A stretch of 64,000 nucleotides of DNA from Bradyrhizobium canariense (lineage in GTDB: Bacteria > Pseudomonadota > Alphaproteobacteria > Rhizobiales > Xanthobacteraceae), in contig NZ_LT629750.1 of assembly GCF_900105125.1 (NCBI RefSeq), positions 6,227,001 to 6,291,000 on the forward strand, in the 5' to 3' direction. The position numbers and the translations under genes are program-made. Positions within the stretch are counted from its first letter, which is position 1; the number at the start of each line of letters is the position of its first letter. Below, piece by piece: positions 46,298 to 54,411 of this stretch. The notes under the pieces were generated by a model. It worked only from the letters and a program-made list of their open reading frames with translations. It was not told the DNA's origin and searched no databases.

Positions 46298-49200
46298 CTA
46301 CGCCCGCGCGACCGACTGCGAGAACAGCACCTCGATCAGCGTGCCGGAATGCGCGCCGGTCTTGATCTGGAAATGCGCGCGGTTGGCTTCGACCAGTGCC
46401 TTGGTCAGCGACAGGTTGACACCGGAATTGTCGGACGCCTGATCCGACAGCGCTGACGTGCGGAACGGCTCCAGCGCGGCCGCGACTTCGTTGTCGTTCA
46501 AGCCGGGGCCGGTATCGCGGACCCGCAGCACCACTTCGCCGAAGTCGGACAAGGCGGTGGAGACGATGACCTGTCCGCCGGCATTGGCGAGATGGATCGA
46601 GTTGCCGATCAGGTTGAGCGTGATCTGGCGCAGCGCGCGGGCATCGGCGACGACAGGCGGCAGCGTGTGCGCCAGCGATGTCCGGATAATGATGCGTTCG
46701 CGATTGGCCTGCGGCTGCATCACGCCGACGCATTGCTCGACCAGATCATTGAGGTTCTGGCTGGCGAAGGTGAGGTCGAGCTTGCCGGTCTCGATCCGCG
46801 ACAGGTCGAGCAGGTCGCTGATAATGGCGATCACGCGTTCGCCGGACGCACGGATGTCCTTCATATATTCGACGTAACGCTCATTGCCGAGTGCGCCGAA
46901 CCGCTCGCCGATCATCACTTCGGCAAAGCCCAGGATGGCGTTGAGCGGCGCGCGGACCTCGTGGCTGATCCGCGCCAGCATGTCCGCTTTGGCGTTCGCG
47001 CCGCGATCGGCGAGCCGGCGGGCCTCCCGCAACTCGCTCTCGCTCTTTTTGGTTTGCGAAAGATCGCGAAACACCGCGAAGAAATTCGGCCCCTGGGCCT
47101 GTGTCCGTCCCATTGTCATCGAGACCGGGATGAGCCCGCCGCCACGCACGCGGGCCAGCACGTCGCGGCCCTGTTCCAGCAGGCTTGCGATATTGGCGCC
47201 CTTGATGCTTTCCAGATAGTCGCGCACCGCGGACTGGCTTTCCGGCGCGAACAGCTCGTCGAATTTGTGCTGCACGAGCTCGGTGCCGTCATGGCCGAAC
47301 AGCGCTTCGGCGCTGCGGTTGCAGGAATTGATGTTGCCTTCGGCATCGAACATCAGGATGCCCTCGGCCGTGGTGTCGAGAATGGCGGCGAGCTCTTCGG
47401 CATTGGCGTGGCCGACGGGTGATGGCTCGGGATCAGCGACTGGCTCGGCGATCACTTCGGTCGCAGCAACGACAGTGTCGCTGCTCGGCGCGGGCGCGGG
47501 CGAAAAAATCAGCGCCAGCGCGGAAGCGCCGTCCCATGCGATGGTGTGGAGGCGCGCCTCCGTCGTCGATGGCGGCGCGTGTTCCGGCGAATCTTGCGTG
47601 GCTGATATCGTCACCGGTGTGCCGGTATCCGACGTGCTGCTGGCGTTCGATACACCGGGTTCGACATAGAGCGCGTCGAGGCCGCCGGCCTCTTCCAGCG
47701 CGTGAAGGCTGTGATAGCCCATCCGCTCCAGGAACGCCGGGTTGGCGTAGAGCAGCCGGTCGAGCCGGTAGATCAGGATGCCCATCGGCAGCAGATCGAG
47801 CAGCGCCCGGTCGCGACGGCTTTCGCCGCGCGGGGGCGGCTCGGGCTGCGTCAGCCAGCCGGGTTGTTCGCTGACCTCGGGGGCTTCGACGTTGGCCGGC
47901 TGATCGACAACGGCCTCAGCGGTCTCGGCCACTGGCGTCATCGCAGGCTTGGCCTTCTCGAGCCGCTCGGCCAACTGCCGCGCGAGCTCGTTGAACGCGC
48001 TGTTTTCCACCGGCGTCAGGGCAGGCGATTTCGGCTCGCTGATCGGCCGAAATGGCACGACGTTTTGGGGCGGTTCCACGGCTGTTTCCAAAGGGGTTGG
48101 TGGTGAAGTCTCCGAAGCAATCGGCGCTGACAATTCAATGGGACCGGACGATGCGACGCCGGCATTCAGTTCGTAGTCTTCCTCCGCAAGGTCGGCGGTG
48201 ACGATATCGGCCGAAAGCGCCTGCGGCGCCGGCGGGTTGTGGAGCGATTCATAGCGGCGTAACGCGGCCAGTCGTGTCAGGCCGTCGAGGTCGCGGCAGA
48301 CACCAAAGCCGCGATAACCGGCGAAATTGTGGGCACGATCGAACACCGGCAATCCGGCAAGCTCCACCGGCAGGCTGCCGCCATCGACCGGCCAGTCCAG
48401 GGTGATGCCGCTCCAGGTATTGTGGGTGGCGAAGGCCTTGAGGACGCGGCCGTCAGGGTCGAGCCCGAATGTTTCGGCGATGCTGCTCCATGACCGGCCG
48501 AAGCGTGCGGCGGTGCGCGCGCCGATCAGACCGGTGAACTCGCCGGCGCTCAGCGAAAAGCGGCCGTGGGCGTCCATCTGCCACAGAAAGCGCAGCGGGT
48601 GCAGGCGTGGACTGGGCGGGGACTCCTCGAGCCATGCAGGTGTTTCGACGGGCAACAATGTGGCCGTCGTCGAAACGCACGCGTCATCCGCGGGTGCCGT
48701 GGCCTCGTTCGCCGATACGGAGGACTCCTCGACGGGAGGCATCGCAGCCTCCGGCTCATCGGCCACCGCTTCGACATAGGGCGACGGTTCGTGCGCAGGC
48801 TCTTCAATGCCGGGCACGGGCATTTCCGGCGTTGCCTCGGCGGATGATGTTTCGACGGCGGGCTCCGCCGGCTGTTCTGCCGGCGTGTCGATCAATGCAA
48901 ATTCGGCCGGCGCTTCGCCCGACATCGCCGGTTGTTCGTAATCGGGCGCCGGCCGCGATTCCAGCTCGATCGGCGTGGCGTCGCTGGTCTCTGCGGGAGG
49001 CGATGTGAATTCGTCGATCAATGCAAACTCGGCAGGTGCTTCGCCCGACATCGCGGGCTGTTTGTATTCCGGCGCCGGTTGAGATTCCGGTTCGACCGGC
49101 GTGATTTCGGCGGCCTCGGCGGGAGGATCGGCAAATTCGTCGAACAATGCAAATGCGGCCGGGGCCTGGTTTGGCATCGCCGGCCGCTTGTTGTTAGGCG

Positions 49201-49891
49201 CGATGGGTTCCATGGCCGGTGCCATGCCGGTCGCCATCAGGGCGACAAGGCCGGCATCCGCGCCAATGCCGACGCGCTGCAGCACCAGGCGGCCGAAGCC
49301 GGGCGGCAGTTCGGCGTAGCCATGTTTGATTGCATTGCTGCGCGCTTTGCCAACACAGCTCTCGTCAAGACCCGCATCGGCGAGATCGCGAAAACCCGGC
49401 AGCAATCGCGCGGCGTCGCTGGCGCCGATGAACCTGCCCTCGCGGGTAAAAGCCGCGATCGGCGCATCGATGCCTTCGACCAGCCGCTGCAGCCGCTCGA
49501 CCAGCGGCATCGCGGCGCGGCCGACAGGTTCGGCTACGGCGACCAGGATGCCACGGCTGCCGTCTGCGAAATCGAGCTTGGCGCAGCCGCAGGTGATGAG
49601 GGTGCCGAGCGCCGCCCCAAAGCCGCGCAGCCGCTCCAGCCGGATCGCGCCCGACGGCGGCAGCCGGTTTGCGAGCTGGGCCACCTGACGCCGCTGCGCG
49701 TCCGCCGGACCGAAGGTCTTTTTGGCCAGCGCAACGCTATTGGCTGCACCGAACAGCCTCGCGCCGGCCGGATTGGCCCACAGGACCCGCGTGCCGTCGA
49801 CCGACCAAAGCCATGCCGGCAGCGCGCTCGTTGCATGTACCGCCAGTCGCGGATCGCCGACGCCTCGCAACTGGAATTCCAGATTATTCAT
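46298..49891 (-). CDS. Large PAS-domain histidine kinase, PdhS/DivJ-like
   Basis: The 1197 residues have PAS-like domains at about 20-95 and 130-215, and a Pro/Glu-rich linker with three imperfect repeats of about 42 residues (QPAMSGEAPAEFALIDEF, at about 240-365). Further PAS-like domains lie at about 440-560, 705-800 and 845-965. The kinase core carries the H box ISHEVRAPLNAILGFAEVMI. That core strongly resembles the alphaproteobacterial PdhS cell-cycle kinases. The ATPase domain keeps LNLIGNSI and RVRDTGPGL, but the usual GTGLGLPLTKAL region reads SGVNLSLTKAL, so ATP-lid function may be changed. No membrane helix is seen. Confidence 0.9.
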   Translation of the reverse strand: MNNLEFQLRGVGDPRLAVHATSALPAWLWSVDGTRVLWANPAGARLFGAANSVALAKKTFGPADAQRRQVAQLANRLPPSGAIRLERLRGFGAALGTLITCGCAKLDFADGSRGILVAVAEPVGRAAMPLVERLQRLVEGIDAPIAAFTREGRFIGASDAARLLPGFRDLADAGLDESCVGKARSNAIKHGYAELPPGFGRLVLQRVGIGADAGLVALMATGMAPAMEPIAPNNKRPAMPNQAPAAFALFDEFADPPAEAAEITPVEPESQPAPEYKQPAMSGEAPAEFALIDEFTSPPAETSDATPIELESRPAPDYEQPAMSGEAPAEFALIDTPAEQPAEPAVETSSAEATPEMPVPGIEEPAHEPSPYVEAVADEPEAAMPPVEESSVSANEATAPADDACVSTTATLLPVETPAWLEESPPSPRLHPLRFLWQMDAHGRFSLSAGEFTGLIGARTAARFGRSWSSIAETFGLDPDGRVLKAFATHNTWSGITLDWPVDGGSLPVELAGLPVFDRAHNFAGYRGFGVCRDLDGLTRLAALRRYESLHNPPAPQALSADIVTADLAEEDYELNAGVASSGPIELSAPIASETSPPTPLETAVEPPQNVVPFRPISEPKSPALTPVENSAFNELARQLAERLEKAKPAMTPVAETAEAVVDQPANVEAPEVSEQPGWLTQPEPPPRGESRRDRALLDLLPMGILIYRLDRLLYANPAFLERMGYHSLHALEEAGGLDALYVEPGVSNASSTSDTGTPVTISATQDSPEHAPPSTTEARLHTIAWDGASALALIFSPAPAPSSDTVVAATEVIAEPVADPEPSPVGHANAEELAAILDTTAEGILMFDAEGNINSCNRSAEALFGHDGTELVQHKFDELFAPESQSAVRDYLESIKGANIASLLEQGRDVLARVRGGGLIPVSMTMGRTQAQGPNFFAVFRDLSQTKKSESELREARRLADRGANAKADMLARISHEVRAPLNAILGFAEVMIGERFGALGNERYVEYMKDIRASGERVIAIISDLLDLSRIETGKLDLTFASQNLNDLVEQCVGVMQPQANRERIIIRTSLAHTLPPVVADARALRQITLNLIGNSIHLANAGGQVIVSTALSDFGEVVLRVRDTGPGLNDNEVAAALEPFRTSALSDQASDNSGVNLSLTKALVEANRAHFQIKTGAHSGTLIEVLFSQSVARA

Positions 49892-50235
49892 TGGATTGAC
49901 ATGACCGGCAGCTGTCGCGTGGCTCCGACGATGGCTTCAGGGATCGGCGGCCAGACGGTGACAGCCTTAACGGACCGATAGTATCGCGCGGGGCAGGCGC
50001 CAGGTCCACGTCTTGACAGCGGCGACGATGGTCTGAGGCGCGATAACCTTAATCCGTCTGAACCATCGAGCCGGCTTTCGCGTTGAGGTGTTGAAAACCG
50101 CCAGCAAAGGTTCACGATCAGGATACTGGAAGACAACGTCACACCGGCGAAGTCGTTTCCGGATAATTTCAAGGCTGGGTGCGAGCGAGGAACCGGGGCC
50201 GTGAATGGCTCCTTCAGCACGACAGGAGTGCGACC
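49892..50235. other. Divergent promoter region between kinase and phasin
   Basis: No gene is visible in this 344-base gap. It must contain the promoters of the PdhS-like kinase (leftward) and the first phasin (rightward). I see no clear operator. Confidence 0.5.
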
Positions 50236-50613
50236 ATGAGCGAAGACGGGCGTTTCGAGATTCCGAAGGAAATGCGATCGATGGCCGAGGCGAGCTTCGA
50301 TCAGGCGCGCAATGCTTTCGAGAAATTCCTCGCCACCGCACAGCAGACGGCGGGCACGATCGAGGAGCGGGGCGCGACGGTTCGCGCCGGCGCCAAGGAT
50401 ATCAGCGCCAAGGCGCTTACCTATGCCGAGAAGAACGTGCAGGCCTCGCTCGACTATGCGCAGGCGCTGCTGCACGCCAAGGACCTGACCGAAGTGATGC
50501 GGCTGCACGGCGATTATGTGCAGGCGCAAATGCGCTCGCTGGCCGAGCAGGCCAGTGAAATGGGCCAGATCGTCGGCCGGGCCGCGATGGACGCCGCCAA
50601 GCCGAAACACTGA
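50236..50613 (+). CDS. Phasin (polyhydroxyalkanoate granule protein)
   Basis: This 125-residue helical protein has the phasin pattern EIPKEMRSMAEASFDQARNA, ARNAFEKFLATAQQTAGTIE and ASLDYAQALLHAKDLTEVM. Phasins coat polyhydroxybutyrate granules and control their size and number. The ATG at 50236 follows GACAGGAGTG. A second phasin lies 297 bases downstream. No PHB synthase is in the window. Confidence 0.92.
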   Translation: MSEDGRFEIPKEMRSMAEASFDQARNAFEKFLATAQQTAGTIEERGATVRAGAKDISAKALTYAEKNVQASLDYAQALLHAKDLTEVMRLHGDYVQAQMRSLAEQASEMGQIVGRAAMDAAKPKH

Positions 50614-50740
50614 GGCGAACTCGCCCCTGAAAGGGGACGGCTGAACGCCTTCGGGCGCAGAAAGGCGGCTTCCCGGCCCAGTTTGCGGCCGGGACGGCCC
50701 GCCCTATCTGCGACGAAATACGTATCGGAACCGCGTTAAA

Positions 50741-50780
50741 ATTGCGGCATTGCACCGCAGATTGCTTTGCGTTGCACAAT
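50741..50780 (+). promoter_or_regulatory. TGC-rich segment upstream of the second phasin, possible PhaR site
   Basis: Between 50741 and 50780 the TTGC/TTGCAC theme occurs four times, with GCAG between. PhaR repressors of PHB genes in alphaproteobacteria are known to bind TGC-rich DNA near phasin promoters. A TTGACA lies just downstream at 50782-50787. Assignment as an operator is inference only. Confidence 0.35.
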
Positions 50781-50910
50781 GTTGACATGATATGGGTGTT
50801 GGGTAGTGCCAGCCCGAAAGGGCAACTCCCGCTACGTGATTCCAGCTCGACGCTCCCTGCCGCGTACGCCAGGGGTCACACCGGTTCACCCCTCGCGAAG
50901 GACGCTGCCT

Positions 50911-51342
50911 ATGGCTAATTCCGATCCTTTCTCCGCCTCCGTTATCCCGTTCGAAGTTCCCGAGCAGATGCGTGCGTTCGCCGAAAAGGGCGTCTCGCAG
51001 GCCCGCGACAACTACGCCAAGTTCAAGGACGCCGCCGAAACCCATAACGGCACCATCGAAGCGGTGTTTTCGGTGTTCAGCACCGGCGCCAAGGAATACT
51101 CCACCAAGGTGATGGAGATGATGAAGGAAGCCGCCAGCGCGAACCTCGACTTCGCCCAGGCGCTGGTCGGCGTGAAGTCGCCTTCGGAGGCGATGGAGCT
51201 GTGGACCACGCACGCACGCAAGTCGTTCGAATCGCTCACCGCCCATACCAAGGAACTCGCCGAGCTGACCCAGAAGGTCGCGACCGAGAGCGCCGAGCCG
51301 ATCAAGGCCAACGCGTCGAAGCTGTTCAAGCCGGCTGCCTGA
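50911..51342 (+). CDS. Phasin
   Basis: This 143-residue protein is a second phasin: PFEVPEQMRAFAEKGVSQAR, DNYAKFKDAAETHNGTIEAV, then the amphipathic core SANLDFAQALVGVKSPSEAM. It is more like the common rhizobial phasin than the first copy. The ATG at 50911 is the family start, although an open frame reaches further upstream. A terminator lies 38 bases after the stop. Confidence 0.93.
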   Translation: MANSDPFSASVIPFEVPEQMRAFAEKGVSQARDNYAKFKDAAETHNGTIEAVFSVFSTGAKEYSTKVMEMMKEAASANLDFAQALVGVKSPSEAMELWTTHARKSFESLTAHTKELAELTQKVATESAEPIKANASKLFKPAA

Positions 51343-51379
51343 TCTGGAAGCCCGTTAACCTCCAAAGGCTTTCGTTTCG

Positions 51380-51416
51380 AACAGGCCCGGGCGACAAGCC
51401 CGGGCTTGTTTGTTTT
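51380..51416 (+). terminator. Terminator after the second phasin
   Basis: CAGGCCCGGGC and GCCCGGGCTTG form an 11-bp GC-rich stem with one G-T pair and a short loop, followed by the T-rich TTTGTTTTG. Confidence 0.85.
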
Positions 51417-51570
51417 GCGTCTTGTCACGAATTGGCGGGGCGTTTGCTTTAGCCACGACCGCGTCGCAAGACGATGCGGACATTGCCATTCCCGGCCTTG
51501 CCAAAGCCGGGCGTTGCACCTAGTTTCCGCCCCGTTCGGCACCCCCTTTTCGAGAGGGCCGGCAACGGAT

Positions 51571-51647
51571 GCAGTTGTAGCTCAGTTGGTTAGAGCGCCT
51601 GTCTGTGGAACAGGAGGTCGGTGGTTCGAGCCCACCCAACTGTACCA
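51571..51647 (+). tRNA. tRNA-His (anticodon GTG)
   Basis: A full 77-nt cloverleaf including encoded CCA: acceptor GCAGTTG / CAACTGT, D arm GCTCAGTTGGTTAGAGC, anticodon stem CCTGT / ACAGG around loop CTGTGGA with anticodon GTG, T arm GGTGGTTCGAGCCCACC. The base before position 1 is T, and the discriminator is A. So there is no encoded G-1 and no C73, which fits the known exceptional tRNA-His of many alphaproteobacteria. G1 faces U72 as a wobble pair. Confidence 0.96.
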
Positions 51648-51942
51648 GCCAGTCAATAGTTAAGTCCGAAATCGTGGATTTGCTAAAATCGCTTAGCGAA
51701 GACCTTAGCGAATGCGAAGGCTTGCACTCGGCACAAAAAACCGCGCGATCCAGAGACAGCGCGGCTCTTGATCAGAGCTCAGTCCTTCTCGCTCATCTTA
51801 CGACAGCGGAAAATAACCGGGCAGGGCGTCGAGATCGGTCTGCATCAATCAGGGGAAGGTACACCTTTGGGAGGCTTTCCCGATTGACACACCAAAAGAT
51901 AGAAATGATTGTCCTCTCGCGTGGTCAAAGGGAGCGGCAAGC
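51648..51942. other. Gene-free spacer after tRNA-His
   Basis: I see no convincing gene. A hairpin CCGCGC / GCGCGG at 51741-51764, preceded by six A, would be a terminator for leftward transcription. No duplicated tRNA end is found downstream, so an integrated element using this tRNA cannot be shown. Confidence 0.5.
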
Positions 51943-52155
51943 GTGAACCCATCAGCGGATCTTGAGAAGGCAGCAGAATGGCAAGCAGCGCGGGAGCCGA
52001 GGGAGCCGCCGAGGCCGGAGCCACGGCCTCAGCAGCGTCCGGACCCGAGGCCGACAAGGACGCCGGAGGATCGCCCGCACGAAGTACCGGGGCGGATCAA
52101 CGAGGAGAAGGGACGTCCGACCCGGCACACGGACCCCTGGCCGCCGAAACGCTAG
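51943..52155 (+). CDS. Possible small Pro/Arg-rich protein
   Basis: A 70-residue open frame from a GTG with GGGAG upstream. It is rich in Pro, Arg and Glu (REPREPPRPEPRPQQRPDPR) and ends RPTRHTDPWPPKR, reminiscent of short Pro-rich rhizobial proteins. It overlaps the first 178 bases of the next open frame in a different frame. Only one of the two may be real over that stretch; GC at third positions slightly favours this frame there. Confidence 0.4.
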   Translation: MNPSADLEKAAEWQAAREPREPPRPEPRPQQRPDPRPTRTPEDRPHEVPGRINEEKGRPTRHTDPWPPKR

Positions 52156-52721
52156 ACAGCGCGGAGCGCGTTAGTTGCATCATGAATGCCCATTATCATG
52201 GTGCGCGCGAGGGCTTCCTCGATACGACACATCGTTGGTTCATGTTTGCCGTGATTGTCTTAGGCGCGGCGGCCTTCGCGGACCTCATTCCAAAGAGAGA
52301 AGGCGATCATCAGGAAAACCTGCTCAAGGGCTTTCTCGGAGCGGGAGCAGCTTTGTTCGGCGCTCTTGATCTGACCTTCGATCTTTCAAACCGAGCTAGA
52401 GCCCATTCATTGATGAAGCGGCGCTATTATGAGTTACTCGCCGATCTTCGTGAAGGCAAAAAATCTTCCGCGGAAGCTCGCGTCTGCTTAGACCGTTTTA
52501 GTGCTGACGAGGAACCGCCGTATCGCGCGCTATTGCTGTCCTGCTGGAACCGGACGCAGCGCGAAGTCTATGGGATGCACGCCGATCACTTTCACATTCC
52601 ATTGTTTCACCGGCTCTTTAAGAATTGGCTCCGATGGACGTCCACAGACTTTGGAAATCCATTTGCGCCTGGTCAAAGCCAGTCGGTCTGGTTGTTATGG
52701 CGAACACGGCTCCGCAAATAA
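51978..52721 (+). CDS. Two-helix membrane protein, SLATT-like
   Basis: After a low-complexity Ala/Gly/Glu-rich start (residues 1-65), there are two membrane helices (RWFMFAVIVLGAAAFADLIP; LLKGFLGAGAALFGALDLTF). A charged helical region follows (DLSNRARAHSLMKRRYYELL) and then a C-terminal domain containing ADEEPPYRALLLSCWNR. Two helices followed by a His/Arg-rich helical extension and a DEPPxxRAL segment is the layout of SLATT proteins, which are pore-forming effectors in nucleotide-signalled defence systems. No nucleotide cyclase gene is adjacent. The true start may be the ATG at 52182. Confidence 0.6.
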   Translation: MASSAGAEGAAEAGATASAASGPEADKDAGGSPARSTGADQRGEGTSDPAHGPLAAETLDSAERVSCIMNAHYHGAREGFLDTTHRWFMFAVIVLGAAAFADLIPKREGDHQENLLKGFLGAGAALFGALDLTFDLSNRARAHSLMKRRYYELLADLREGKKSSAEARVCLDRFSADEEPPYRALLLSCWNRTQREVYGMHADHFHIPLFHRLFKNWLRWTSTDFGNPFAPGQSQSVWLLWRTRLRK

Positions 52722-52919
52722 GTCGAGCCGGAAAGATATTTCTCAACATCATCGAACGCCAACCATCGGCGCTGAAAGCTTTCTGCCACTGCGCCGATCA
52801 CCTGATCGAGTCCGGCCAGCATCCGTCTTCCTCATGCCGGCCGGTGCGATTGGTGCAGGTCTGGTCAAGCAACCGTTGCCCGACATCTTTCCAGATTGCG
52901 TGCGGCCCATAAAATCTGA

Positions 52920-53102
52920 GCGCATTCACCTTCTGGATTCGACAATCCGAGCGCAGCGCAGGCGCTCGACGCGATCGAGGAAGCGCGGGCGATGCCACCG
53001 GGGCCGCAGCGAACGGCCGCGCTGAAAAACGCCGGCCAGCTTCGTCGCAGCGCGGACGACCGGGGATTGATCTTTGCAAAACGTGGGAGGCCACGGAAGT
53101 AA
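52920..53102 (+). pseudogene. Remnant or start-less small rhizobial protein (MPPGPQR...GRPRK type)
   Basis: One frame reads QALDAIEEARAMPPGPQRTA, then LKNAGQLRRSADDRGLIFAK and RGRPRK before the stop at 53100-53102. This pattern is frequent in very short Bradyrhizobium proteins of unknown role. A stop at 52917-52919 precedes it and no start codon lies before the Met at 52992, so it is either decayed or starts at that Met with 36 residues. A related intact protein is at 53521-53700. Confidence 0.6.
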
Positions 53103-53257
53103 GCCGGTTCTGTCAATTGTCTAAAATCGCAATGATTGCTGAAAGTGCTTGTTGAGCAAGTCCCATGATCCGCCAAAAAACCGGTCAATACAGAACAGCG
53201 AGCCGGAGCGCGATGATCAATGCTGGCTCATCACCGCTACTTCACCAGGCACATTAC

Positions 53258-53286
53258 CGGTGACTGAGAGTGTTGCGCTCCCGCCT
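53258..53286 (+). promoter_or_regulatory. Conserved leader element, copy 1
   Basis: A 29-base block beginning CGGTGACTGAGAGTGTTG and ending GCTCCCGCCT lies 16 bases before the first zinc-ribbon start codon. It matches the block before the second zinc-ribbon gene at 28 of 29 positions, and weaker similarity extends about 35 bases upstream. Confidence 0.75.
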
Positions 53287-53302
53287 CTTTGAGGGAAGCA
53301 TC

Positions 53303-53515
53303 ATGCAGAAATCCCATTTTTTTCCCGACAACGTCAATGCTCACATCGAGCGGCCAGCTTGCCCCGGATGCCATGCTCCCATGATGCTCGCGCGCGTCAT
53401 GCCGGCGAGCACGGGGTTCGACTTCCGCACGTTTGAGTGCCCGAAGTGCAATCACGTTCACCAGGTGAGAGTCGCCACCGAAGCGTCCGGGCACCTTTTT
53501 AACTCCCTTGCATAG
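53303..53515 (+). CDS. Small two-CxxC zinc-ribbon protein, copy 1
   Basis: The 70 residues contain CPGCHAPMMLARVMPASTGF and FRTFECPKCNHVHQ, two CxxC knuckles that should bind one zinc. I know no function. It resembles the protein at 54146-54367 over the zinc region. The ATG at 53303 is supported by aligned leaders of the two genes, in which upstream coding is not conserved. The next small gene starts five bases after its stop. Confidence 0.8.
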   Translation: MQKSHFFPDNVNAHIERPACPGCHAPMMLARVMPASTGFDFRTFECPKCNHVHQVRVATEASGHLFNSLA

Positions 53516-53520
53516 GGGTA

Positions 53521-53700
53521 ATGACCATGGAACAAACGACACAGGCACCACCTGATAGCCGCGTCTGGGACGACCGCGCGACGGAGGTTATTGCGGAAGC
53601 CCGTCAGATGCCTCGGGGAGAACGGCGACGTTCTGCGCTCAGGGAAGCCGGGCGTCTGCGCACTGCCGCCGAGATCAACCGATGGCTGACAACCAAATAA
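53521..53700 (+). CDS. Short rhizobial protein (MPRGERR...AGRLR type)
   Basis: This 59-residue protein (ATG 53521, or ATG 53527 two codons later) contains ATEVIAEARQMPRGERRRSA and LREAGRLRTAAEINRWL. It shares the pattern A-x-x-MPxGxxR-x-x-AL-x-x-AGxLR-x-AA with the remnant at 52920-53102. It follows the zinc-ribbon gene by five bases, so the two are probably one transcript. Function unknown. Confidence 0.75.
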   Translation: MTMEQTTQAPPDSRVWDDRATEVIAEARQMPRGERRRSALREAGRLRTAAEINRWLTTK

Positions 53701-53716
53701 AGCGTGCTCGCTTCGG

Positions 53717-53911
53717 TTAGGCTGCGACGCCCGGCTTGGCAGCGATTGTGATGATCCATCGCGTCGAATTGCTGGACTTAACTTCCATGACCGAATGGAC
53801 CAATCCCGTGATCAGCGATCCCTTGACGGTCAAGGCGGTTTTCTGCCCGCGATGTTGATCATAGCGGCAGCGTCTCGCGACTTTTGAATCAGTCGTCTCG
53901 AATGTCTGCAT
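53717..53911 (-). CDS. Small basic protein of unknown function
   Basis: The 64 residues include FETTDSKVARRCRYDQHRGQ, KTALTVKGSLITGLVHSVME and TRWIITIAAKPGV. The pattern of a short beta-rich protein with LVHSV and W-x-I-T-I resembles hypothetical proteins seen in Bradyrhizobium. It is convergent with the preceding small gene. I cannot assign a role. Confidence 0.6.
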   Translation of the reverse strand: MQTFETTDSKVARRCRYDQHRGQKTALTVKGSLITGLVHSVMEVKSSNSTRWIITIAAKPGVAA

Positions 53912-54145
53912 GATTTACCAAGTCGCGGTGCGCCAAACGGTTCCGGGTGACGGCAGTCGATCCGGATGATGCGCTCGGCATTCTCGCTTGATGAGGAGCT
54001 TGGCCGTGCGAGCCGCGGCGCTTGGAGAAGCTGATCGAACCGATGTCGAATGGCGTCCACTCCGCGCCAGACGGCATGAGGCGATGACATCCCTTAGCCC
54101 GCGTCCGGCGCTGTTGCAGCGTGGATTCGTCGAAGCAGTATCGCC

Positions 54146-54367
54146 TCAATCGGGTGGCCTAAGTTCTCCCAGAAGCCAACCAAGCGCATGAGATTTGATA
54201 GGGTCAACTTCGACGATGATTTTTTCAACGTGGGCGCATTTACCGCACTCGAACGTGCGCAAGTCGAGCGCCGTGCGCGTCGGCAAAATGCGGGAAAGCA
54301 TCATTTCCGATCGGCAATTCGGGCAATAAGCCCGCGGAATGGACGTGAAATCGGACAGTGCTGACAT
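54146..54367 (-). CDS. Small two-CxxC zinc-ribbon protein, copy 2
   Basis: This 73-residue protein contains YCPNCRSEMMLSRILPTRTA and LRTFECGKCAHVEKI, matching copy 1 in spacing and much of the sequence (MMLxRxxPxxTxxDxRTFECxKCxHV). The ATG at 54367 aligns with that of copy 1. An in-frame GTG exists at 54409 inside the conserved leader but is not preserved as coding in copy 1. Confidence 0.8.
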   Translation of the reverse strand: MSALSDFTSIPRAYCPNCRSEMMLSRILPTRTALDLRTFECGKCAHVEKIIVEVDPIKSHALGWLLGELRPPD

Positions 54368-54382
54368 GGCGCGTCCCTCGGC

Positions 54383-54411
54383 AGGCGGGAGCACAACACT
54401 CTCAGTCACCG
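54383..54411 (-). promoter_or_regulatory. Conserved leader element, copy 2
   Basis: On the minus strand this 29-base block matches 53258-53286 at 28 of 29 positions and ends 15 bases before the start of zinc-ribbon copy 2. It may be a promoter, operator or untranslated-region element shared by the two genes. Confidence 0.75.

Noticed and set aside
48932..49981. 349-codon plus-strand open frame
   Set aside because: It is antisense to the PdhS-like kinase and has no recognisable motif.
52625..52912. 95-codon frame after the SLATT-like gene
   Set aside because: It overlaps the end of that gene, has no good ribosome site and shows no family pattern.
53889..54149. 86-codon minus-strand frame (and overlapping ones at 53830-54191)
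   Set aside because: No conserved pattern, and composition is unlike the neighbouring small genes; possibly degraded sequence but not supportable as a gene.
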